This document shows positions 1-5,832 of a stretch of DNA of 12,978 bases, piece by piece. The stretch covers positions 1-12,978 of the forward strand of contig PWRH01000090.1 of NCBI GenBank assembly GCA_003556525.1, given 5' to 3'. The stretch comes from Candidatus Nealsoniibacteriota bacterium. Its GTDB lineage: Bacteria; Patescibacteriota; Minisyncoccia; Minisyncoccales; RBG-13-42-11. The notes beneath the pieces are model-generated. The model did not search any database. It was not told the origin of the DNA and saw only the letters and a list, made by a program, of their open reading frames with translations. Positions within the stretch are counted from its first letter, which is position 1; each line of letters starts with the position of its first letter. The position numbers and the translations under genes are program-made.

Positions 1-6
1 ATAACC

Positions 7-1284
7 ATGATATTTGAAAAAATTATCCAAATATTTAAAATTACGGAGCTAAGAAATAAAATTCTTTTTGTTTTGGCTGTGTTTGCTATTTTTAGATTAA
101 TGGCAAATATTCCAATTCCCGGAATTTCTTCGGAAAGAATGAGAGATTTTTTTGAGGGGGCTCAAATTTTCGGACTTTTGGACTTGTTTACAGGCGGAGC
201 GCTTGATAATTTATCGATTGTTATGCTTGGGCTGGGTCCTTATATTACGGCAATGATTATTATTCAGCTCCTAACAATGATATTTCCCGCCCTGGAAAAA
301 ATGTATAAAGAAGAGGGCGAAGAGGGAAGAAAAAAAATTAATCAGTATGGAAGAATTGCAACAATTCCCTTGGGTTTTCTTCAGGGCTACGGCATGCTTG
401 CCCTACTTCAACAACAGGGAATAATCGACCCCCTTCCGTTCAGTTTGGTTATGACCTCGATTCTAACCATGATTGCCGGAACCGTATTTTTAATGTGGTT
501 GGGCGAATTGATTACCGAGAAAGGAATCGGCAACGGAGTTTCTCTTTTGATTTTTGCCGGAATTATCGCTATTGTACCGGTTCAGATTAGGGAAGTGATT
601 GCAGGTTGGGATCCGGAAAACTTGCCGGCTTATCTTTTCTTTTTTGCCATGTCTTTTGTTATCATAGCCGGAGTTGTTATGATTAACGAAGGCAGAAGAA
701 ACATTCCGGTTTCTTATGCCAAAAGAGTAAGAGGTAATAAAATGTATGGAGGAGCATCCACCTATTTGCCTCTAAATATTAATCCTGCCGGAGTAATTCC
801 GATTATTTTCGCCATGTCAATAATGCTCTTTCCCGGAATGATTGCCAATTTTTTGGGAGGCACTGCCGGGATAGTCGGTCAAATTGCCAAAACAATAGGT
901 GATCTTTTTGAAAATATGTGGTTTTATGGAACCCTATATTTTGTTTTGGTGGTTCTTTTTACTTATTTCTATACTGCGGTTACATTCGACCCCAAGGCTA
1001 TTGCTTCAAACCTGCAGAAAATGGGCGGTTTTATTCCGGGAATCAGGCCGGGAGAAAGTACTGCCAATTTTATGTATTTTATTTTAAACAGGGTTTTGTT
1101 GGTTGGAGCGTTATTTTTGGGTACAATAGCAATTTTACCCTCGATTATTGGCGGAATAACGGGCATTCAAGTTTTTCAATTTTTAATTGGCGGTACAGCG
1201 CTGTTGATTGTTGTTTCCGTGGTTTTGGAAACAATGAGACAAATTAATGCTCAGTTGCAAATGAGGGAGTATGAAAAATTTTAA
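7..1284 (+). CDS. secY: Protein translocase subunit SecY
   Basis: SecY is the channel subunit of the SecYEG translocon in the cytoplasmic membrane, passing unfolded preproteins outward and membrane segments sideways. The 425-aa product has the usual family length and about ten strongly hydrophobic segments from residue ~18 to ~415. It carries the conserved cytoplasmic-loop pattern with Arg240 and Arg242, followed by the GGAS...LPLNINPAGVIP stretch around residues 248-265. The N-terminus (MIFEKIIQIFKITELRNKILF) is the short amphipathic lead-in expected before TM1, so the ATG at 7 is taken as the start. Only six bases upstream are visible, so its ribosome-binding site and promoter cannot be judged. 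It sits before adk and map as in a standard spc operon. Its last 14 nt overlap the adk gene, which suggests translational coupling. Identity is certain. Confidence 0.98.
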   Translation: MIFEKIIQIFKITELRNKILFVLAVFAIFRLMANIPIPGISSERMRDFFEGAQIFGLLDLFTGGALDNLSIVMLGLGPYITAMIIIQLLTMIFPALEKMYKEEGEEGRKKINQYGRIATIPLGFLQGYGMLALLQQQGIIDPLPFSLVMTSILTMIAGTVFLMWLGELITEKGIGNGVSLLIFAGIIAIVPVQIREVIAGWDPENLPAYLFFFAMSFVIIAGVVMINEGRRNIPVSYAKRVRGNKMYGGASTYLPLNINPAGVIPIIFAMSIMLFPGMIANFLGGTAGIVGQIAKTIGDLFENMWFYGTLYFVLVVLFTYFYTAVTFDPKAIASNLQKMGGFIPGIRPGESTANFMYFILNRVLLVGALFLGTIAILPSIIGGITGIQVFQFLIGGTALLIVVSVVLETMRQINAQLQMREYEKF

Positions 1285-1978
1285 CAATAAAATAAAAACA
1301 ATAATTATTTTAGGCGCTCCGGGCTCAGGCAAAGGAACTCAATCAGCACTTTTGTCGGAAAAGCTCGGTTTTTATTATTTTGAAACTTCAAAAGTCGGAG
1401 AGGAAAAGATTAACCGTGCCAAAAAGGGTGGCTATGTTTCCATTGACGGAAAGAAATATTATTTTGAAGAAGAAAAAAAATTGTGGCAAAGCGGAAAGCT
1501 TTGGTCGCCGCCTTTTGTGGCAGCTTTTGTTCAGGAAAAAATAAAAGAATTGGCATTAAGCAAGCAAAATATTATTTTTGCCGGTTCTCCCAGAACGGTT
1601 TACGAAGGTGAAAAAATTATTCCTCTCTTAAAAAAGCTTTACGGAAAAGAGAGTATTGTGGTTATTTTAATAGAACAAAGTGCCGAGGCTTCTATTTTTC
1701 GAAACAGCAATAGAAGAATTTGTGAGCTGGTGCGTCACCCGATACTCTATAGCAAAGAAACAATAAAACTAAAAAAATGCCCTCTTGACGGGTCAAAGCT
1801 TTTAAGAAGAAAGGGTTTGGATGATCCTGAAACAATCAAGGTAAGACTTAAGGAATATAGGGAAAGAACCCTTCCTTTGGTTGATTTTTTTAAAAAGCAG
1901 AATTTAAAAATTAAAAAAGTAAACGGAGAACAGTCTGTTGCCGATGTTTTCAACGATATTTTAAAGTCACTTACTTAA
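1271..1978 (+). CDS. adk: Divergent adenylate kinase / nucleoside monophosphate kinase
   Basis: This P-loop kinase occupies the adk place in the spc operon and presumably moves phosphate between ATP and a nucleoside monophosphate. Visible features are the Walker A GAPGSGKGT (residues 15-23), PRT at 107-109 (usual GFPRT, here GSPRT), Arg148-Arg149, and the DDPE...RL segment at 184-193. The NMP-binding region is unusual. The usual TGDxxR is replaced by TSKVGEE from Thr39, so the position of E. coli Arg36 is Glu44, and an aromatic insert (residues ~53-68) precedes WQSGKLWSPP. In the LID, Cys151, Cys170 and Asp173 remain of the Cys/Cys/Cys/Asp zinc set, but the second ligand is Val154. At 235 aa it is slightly longer than typical Adk (~215). 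The ATG lies inside the secY 3' end with a GGGAG motif only 1 nt before it; no other start fits. The P-loop kinase family is certain; AMP specificity is less so. Confidence 0.85.
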   Translation: MKNFNNKIKTIIILGAPGSGKGTQSALLSEKLGFYYFETSKVGEEKINRAKKGGYVSIDGKKYYFEEEKKLWQSGKLWSPPFVAAFVQEKIKELALSKQNIIFAGSPRTVYEGEKIIPLLKKLYGKESIVVILIEQSAEASIFRNSNRRICELVRHPILYSKETIKLKKCPLDGSKLLRRKGLDDPETIKVRLKEYRERTLPLVDFFKKQNLKIKKVNGEQSVADVFNDILKSLT

Positions 1979-1979
1979 A

Positions 1980-2741
1980 ATGGTTTTAATAAAAACGGAA
2001 AAGGAAATTGAGACAATGGCTCAAGGCGGAAAAATACTTGCCGGCATTATGCAGGAATTGGAAAAAAAAGTTAAGCCCGGTATATCCACAAAAGAACTTG
2101 ACAAGGCTGCAGAAGGCCTTGTTTTAAAATACGGAGGTAAATGTTCGTTTAAGAATTATCAAAAATTTCCAGCCTGTCTTTGTGTTTCGGTTAATCAAGA
2201 GGTTGTGCATGGCGTACCTTCCGATAAAATAATTTTAAAAGAAGGTGATATTGTCTCTCTTGATTTAGGACTTTTTTATAAGGGATTTCATACGGACATG
2301 GCAATTACCTTAGGGGTTGGCTTAATTTCTCCTGAAGCTCAAAGATTGATTAAGACAACCAAAAAAGCTATGAAAAGAGGTATAAAAAAAATGTTACCCG
2401 GGAACACCTTAGGCGATGTTGGAAATTCAATTCAAAGATATGTTGAAGCACAAGGGTTTGGTATTATTCGTGACCTTTGTGGCCATGGAATAGGTAGAGA
2501 AATTCACGAAGAGCCCCAGGTTTTAAATTACGGAAAAAGGCACAAAGGGTTGAAAATTAAACAGGGCATGGTTTTGTGTTTGGAGCCTATGGTATCGGAA
2601 GGTAGCTATGAGTTGATAAAATCGGAAAATAATTTTGCCTATGAGACCGCTGACGGGCTTCTTTCCTGTCATTTTGAACACACTATTGCAATTTTAAAAA
2701 ATGGAGTGAAAATTTTAACTTCTTTGGACGATTCAATCTAA
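1980..2741 (+). CDS. map: Type I methionine aminopeptidase
   Basis: This cytosolic metallo-exopeptidase removes the initiator methionine from nascent proteins whose second residue is small. The 253-aa length fits the bacterial type Ia enzyme without an N-terminal extension. All five metal ligands of the pita-bread fold are visible: Asp95, Asp106, His169, Glu202 and Glu233. The catalytic histidines His77 (VVHGVPSD) and His176 (REIHEEP) are also present. It begins one base after the adk stop, and no Shine-Dalgarno sequence precedes the ATG, so it is probably translated from the secY-adk-map message by coupling or SD-independent initiation. An 8-bp inverted repeat overlaps its stop codon, and a candidate promoter for the next gene follows, which suggests that the operon segment ends or weakens here. 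Confidence 0.97.
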   Translation: MVLIKTEKEIETMAQGGKILAGIMQELEKKVKPGISTKELDKAAEGLVLKYGGKCSFKNYQKFPACLCVSVNQEVVHGVPSDKIILKEGDIVSLDLGLFYKGFHTDMAITLGVGLISPEAQRLIKTTKKAMKRGIKKMLPGNTLGDVGNSIQRYVEAQGFGIIRDLCGHGIGREIHEEPQVLNYGKRHKGLKIKQGMVLCLEPMVSEGSYELIKSENNFAYETADGLLSCHFEHTIAILKNGVKILTSLDDSI

Positions 2742-2765
2742 AAGTATAGCAAAAAATCTTTTAGA
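2737..2765 (+). repeat. 8-bp inverted repeat over the map stop codon
   Basis: TCTAAAAG (2737-2744) and CTTTTAGA (2758-2765) are perfect reverse complements separated by 13 nt. The left arm contains the map TAA. The stem is very AT-rich and the following bases are mixed A/T rather than a clean T-run, so an intrinsic terminator is possible but weak. The right arm ends one base before the extended -10 of the next gene, so an operator-like role is an alternative. In DNA this AT-rich, a chance match is also plausible. Confidence 0.35.
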
Positions 2766-2766
2766 A

Positions 2767-2775
2767 TGTTATAAT
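2767..2775 (+). promoter_or_regulatory. Extended -10 promoter candidate before the GT2 gene
   Basis: TGTTATAAT is an exact extended -10 element (TGn followed by TATAAT at 2770-2775). No good -35 is present at 17 nt (TAGCAA, 3 of 6 matches), which extended -10 promoters can tolerate. The predicted start is near 2782, giving a leader of about 29 nt before the ATG at 2811. It lies in the largest intergenic gap of the window, at the border between the secY-adk-map segment and the inserted gene block. Confidence 0.5.
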
Positions 2776-2810
2776 TTTTAAATAATAATTATAAATTTTA
2801 TTAATTAAAT

Positions 2811-3533
2811 ATGTTTCTTTCAATAGTTATTCCATCTTATAACGAGGAAAAAAGAATTACTCAAACAATAGAAAAAATGAACGATTATTTGTCCGTTCAA
2901 AACTATGATTATGAGATAATTGTGGTTAATGACGGCTCAAAAGACAAAACAGCTGAAGTTGTAAGAGAAAAAATTCCTCATATCAAAAACTTAAAATTAA
3001 TCGATAATAAAATAAATAAGGGAAAGGGTGCGGTAGTTAAACAAGGCATGCTTGAAGCAAATGGGCAATTTCGCTTGTTTACCGATGCCGATAATTCTAC
3101 TTCTATCGATCAGGTTGAAAAAATGTGGCCTGTTTTTGAAAAAAACTTTGATATTGTTATCGGCTCAAGAGACATAGCCGGAGCGGTTTTAGACCCGCCT
3201 CAACCATGGCTAAGAAACGCTGTTTTGGGAAAAGGTTTTAAGTTATACAGAAAAATAGTTATCGGTCTTTGGTCTGTTCGCGACACTCAGTGCGGATTTA
3301 AATGTTTTAGAAAAGAAGCGGTTGAAAAAATTTTTCCAAAATGCAGAATAGAAAGATTTGCTTTTGATCCTGAAATTTTGGTTATTGCTAAAAAGAAAGG
3401 CTATAAAATAAAAGAAGTTCCGGTTTATTGGAAAAATGACCTTGACAGTAAGGTAGGCTTTAAATCAATGTTAAAGATGGCTTTTGATTTATTGAAAATA
3501 AGATGGAACATGCTGACCAATAAATATAATTAA
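2811..3533 (+). CDS. GT2 glycosyltransferase, DPM1/ALG5-like
   Basis: This GT-A fold family 2 enzyme likely transfers a sugar from a nucleotide donor to a polyprenyl-phosphate carrier at the inner face of the membrane. Visible motifs in order are VIPSYNEE (6-13), VNDGSKDKT (39-47), NKGKGAVV (69-76), the metal-binding DAD at 92-94, GSRD at 118-121, and DTQCGFK at 158-164. The last is typical of dolichyl-phosphate glucosyl/mannosyltransferase relatives. The 240-aa product has no C-terminal transmembrane segments, so it resembles the soluble catalytic form. Start at 2811: the family begins only a few residues before the IPSYNE motif. No Shine-Dalgarno sequence is visible. It is the first gene of a block that also encodes a GalT-like enzyme, 11 nt downstream, which hints at shared sugar-nucleotide metabolism. 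Donor and acceptor cannot be read from the sequence. Confidence 0.88.
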   Translation: MFLSIVIPSYNEEKRITQTIEKMNDYLSVQNYDYEIIVVNDGSKDKTAEVVREKIPHIKNLKLIDNKINKGKGAVVKQGMLEANGQFRLFTDADNSTSIDQVEKMWPVFEKNFDIVIGSRDIAGAVLDPPQPWLRNAVLGKGFKLYRKIVIGLWSVRDTQCGFKCFRKEAVEKIFPKCRIERFAFDPEILVIAKKKGYKIKEVPVYWKNDLDSKVGFKSMLKMAFDLLKIRWNMLTNKYN

Positions 3534-3544
3534 GGTTTAATACT

Positions 3545-4582
3545 ATGCACAATTCAAAAGAATTAAAAATTATTCCATCAGAACTTCGTTATGACATTGC
3601 AAGCAAAGACTGGGTTATTATCGCTACCGGTAGGTCAAAGAGGCCGGAGAACTTTAAGCAGGAAAAAAAAATAAAATCAGGTCAGCCGAAAAAAGATTGT
3701 CCTTTTTGTAAAATCGGGACCCAAGAAGAGCCGACTTTTGCTCTTGCTTCGGGTAAAAAAGTTACCCCAAAAGATCGACTTTTTAAGAATTGGACAACTG
3801 TTGCTATTCCAAACAAATATCCCGCGGTTATTCCCTATATTGAAAAAGACGAAAATAAAGAGGGTCCTTTTTTTAAAAAAATGAACGCAGTCGGCTTTCA
3901 CGAGGTAATTATCACCAGAGACCACAGCAAGTCTCTGGCTTTGCTTGAAAACAATCGTGTTAAAGAATTATTTGATGTTTATTGTGAAAGATATAAGTAT
4001 TTTATGAAAAAAAGTTTTGTTAACTATATTTCTATTTTTCATAATCATGGCCCTGAGGCAGGTGCTTCTATTTTTCATCCTCACTCTCAAATAATTACCA
4101 CCCCGTTAATCGATATTGATTTAAATAAAGCAATTCTTAATTCGAAAAAATACTATAAAAAAACAAAAAAATGTATTTATTGCCAAATGAACAGTTGGGA
4201 TCTTAAAAGTAAAAAAAGGATTGTTTTGGAAAACAAACACTTTTTAGCTTTTTGCCCCTTTGCTTCAAAGGCTGCTTTTCAGGTTATTATTTCTCCCAAA
4301 AAACATCTTTATTGTTTCAGTAAAATAACCGAAGAGCAGAAAAAATATTTGGCTGAAATATTTAAAGAAACCCTAAGAAAGCTTTACAAGGGACTGGCCA
4401 ACCCTCCTTATAATTTTTATTTACATACTATTCCTTGCGATGGAAAAGATTATTCCCATTATCATTGGCACTGGACAATACTCCCCAAAACTTCAATTTG
4501 GGCCGGATTTGAAATGGGAACAAAAATGGAAATCTCAACCATTGAACCGGAAAAAGCAGCCGAATACTTAAGAAAACAATAA
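3545..4582 (+). CDS. galT: GalT-family hexose-1-phosphate nucleotidyltransferase
   Basis: This HIT-superfamily enzyme of the galactose-1-phosphate uridylyltransferase family exchanges a nucleotidyl group between a sugar phosphate and a nucleotide sugar through a covalent His-NMP. The product is 345 aa with two HIT-like halves. The N-terminal half has the zinc pair Cys52/Cys55, His127 in a DHSKS motif, and HNHGPEAGAS followed by HPHSQ (178-182), with His180 the expected nucleophile. The C-terminal half has a second CxxC (Cys210/Cys213) and HYHWHW at 305-310. E. coli GalT has HPHGQ, and the second CxxC is absent there, so this is a different subfamily. Substrates other than UDP-glucose/Gal-1-P, for example an ADP-glucose phosphorylase-like reaction, are possible. 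AAGG lies 9 nt before the ATG, a weak SD. A perfect TATAAT at 3525-3530 ends 14 nt before the ATG but has no -35 partner. Confidence 0.85.
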   Translation: MHNSKELKIIPSELRYDIASKDWVIIATGRSKRPENFKQEKKIKSGQPKKDCPFCKIGTQEEPTFALASGKKVTPKDRLFKNWTTVAIPNKYPAVIPYIEKDENKEGPFFKKMNAVGFHEVIITRDHSKSLALLENNRVKELFDVYCERYKYFMKKSFVNYISIFHNHGPEAGASIFHPHSQIITTPLIDIDLNKAILNSKKYYKKTKKCIYCQMNSWDLKSKKRIVLENKHFLAFCPFASKAAFQVIISPKKHLYCFSKITEEQKKYLAEIFKETLRKLYKGLANPPYNFYLHTIPCDGKDYSHYHWHWTILPKTSIWAGFEMGTKMEISTIEPEKAAEYLRKQ

Positions 4583-4622
4583 AGTAAACTTTTTAAAATA
4601 TTAAACCTTAAAGATTATTTTT

Positions 4623-5294
4623 ATGAAAAAAACATTAATTATAGCGAACTGGAAAATGAATCCGAAAACAACCAAAGAGGCCAATAATTTATTTAATTCG
4701 GTTAAGGCCGGGTCTCATAGGATTAAAAAAACAGAGGTGGTTATTTGCCCTCCTTTTATTTATCTACCTTTTTTAAAAGAAAAAGGTCGTCTTAAATTGG
4801 GCGGACAAAACGGATTTTGGGAAGAATCAGGGGCTTATACCGGAGAAGTGTCTCTTTTAATGCTTAAAAAAATCGGAGCGGAATATGTTATTATCGGACA
4901 TTCGGAAAGGCGAAAATATTTTAAGGAAACAAACTCAGAAGTTTTAAAAAAAACAAAGTCAGCACTGTCAGTCGGTCTAAAGCCGATTATCTGCGTTGAT
5001 AAAGTGTCTCAGATACCGGATTTTTCTAACTTTAGAAAAGAAGAAATAAAAAATATAATTATAGCCTATGAGCCTCTTTTTGCCATTGGCACGGGAAAGG
5101 CTTGCAGTCCGAAAAAAGCAAAAGAAAAAAGACTTCTTATAAAGCACGATTTCGTACTATACGGCGGAAGCGTTAATTTCAAAAATGCCCGAGATTATCT
5201 TTTGGAAGCGGGTTTTCAGGGCCTTTTGGTGGGCGGTGCTTCTCTAAAAGCAAAAGAGTTTATTAAAATAATTGATTCAGCTGAAAAAAATTGA
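4623..5294 (+). CDS. tpiA: Triosephosphate isomerase, compact form
   Basis: It interconverts dihydroxyacetone phosphate and glyceraldehyde 3-phosphate in glycolysis. The catalytic set is complete: Asn9 and Lys11 (NWKMN), His93 (GHSERR at 92-97) and Glu149 in EPLFAIGTGK, with loop 6 at 153-158 and phosphate-binding YGGSVN (179-184) and GGAS near the C-terminus. At 223 aa it is shorter than the usual ~250. The conserved CxGE motif is CVDK (123-126), the segment between it and the catalytic Glu is compressed, and about 12 residues are missing between loop 6 and YGGSV, so helices rather than active-site loops appear trimmed. Loop 6 has Phe152 where Trp is usual. It ends with a tandem TGA-TAA stop, the only TGA stop among these genes. 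No SD sequence is seen. It should be active, judging by its residues. Confidence 0.95.
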   Translation: MKKTLIIANWKMNPKTTKEANNLFNSVKAGSHRIKKTEVVICPPFIYLPFLKEKGRLKLGGQNGFWEESGAYTGEVSLLMLKKIGAEYVIIGHSERRKYFKETNSEVLKKTKSALSVGLKPIICVDKVSQIPDFSNFRKEEIKNIIIAYEPLFAIGTGKACSPKKAKEKRLLIKHDFVLYGGSVNFKNARDYLLEAGFQGLLVGGASLKAKEFIKIIDSAEKN

Positions 5295-5308
5295 TAAGAT
5301 AATAAACC

Positions 5309-5812
5309 ATGGAAAAAATATTTAAAGGATGGTTTTTTAACCCGACAAAAGGAAATCTTAAAATTGAGGCTGTGGTTGAAGAAATAATAGGGTATATGGC
5401 TGAAAAGCCGGAAAGTTTTTACGATATTATTGTTGGTTGTGATTCCTCTTCCGGAGAAGAGCCCAATTTTCCAATCGCCCTGGTTGTTTTAAGGGTGGGT
5501 GAAGGCGGAAGATTTTTTCTTAAAAAAGTAACATATAAAGGAAGGGAGTTTTATAATTGGAAACAAAGAATCTTGGAGGAGGTTTTACTTTCTTGCCAAT
5601 TAGCTCTGGTTTTAAAAGAAAAAATTGTAGCAAGGGTTCCCCAAAAAAAATTTTTTTATCAATTCAGGTATATTCATGCCGATGTGGGGGAAAACGGAAA
5701 AACAAAAGATATGGTTAAAGAAATCGTCGGACTGATTAAGGGAAACGGTTTTGAGCCCAAAATAAAACCGGAATCTTTTGTAGCTTCAACCGTGGCTGAC
5801 AGGTTTTCTTAA
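5309..5812 (+). CDS. DUF458 / YkuK-like RNase H-fold protein
   Basis: This 167-aa protein resembles the DUF458 family (Bacillus YkuK), thought to adopt a ribonuclease H-like fold; no established function is known to me. Visible family features are IIVGCDSS with Asp45, a hydrophobic strand IALVVLRVGEGGRFF, the helix RILEEVLLS (Glu90/Glu91), YIHADVGENGKTKDM with Asp125, a GF..KIKPESF segment, and ASTVADR with Asp164 near the C-terminus. Asp45, Glu90 or Glu91, Asp125 and Asp164 could form a DEDD-type metal site; that is inference. It lies 14 nt after tpiA and 20 nt before alaS, between metabolic and translation genes, so the context does not settle its role. No SD sequence precedes the ATG. A weak promoter-like pair (TTGATT at 5272, TAAGAT at 5295, 17-nt spacer) lies in the 3' end of tpiA. 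Confidence 0.75.
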   Translation: MEKIFKGWFFNPTKGNLKIEAVVEEIIGYMAEKPESFYDIIVGCDSSSGEEPNFPIALVVLRVGEGGRFFLKKVTYKGREFYNWKQRILEEVLLSCQLALVLKEKIVARVPQKKFFYQFRYIHADVGENGKTKDMVKEIVGLIKGNGFEPKIKPESFVASTVADRFS

Positions 5813-5832
5813 TAATTAACAGTAAACTTAAA

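Noticed and set aside
5643..5657. A8T7 run in the DUF458 gene as a slippage or regulatory site.
   Set aside because: The frame continues correctly through it into conserved family motifs. Such runs are expected in this base composition.
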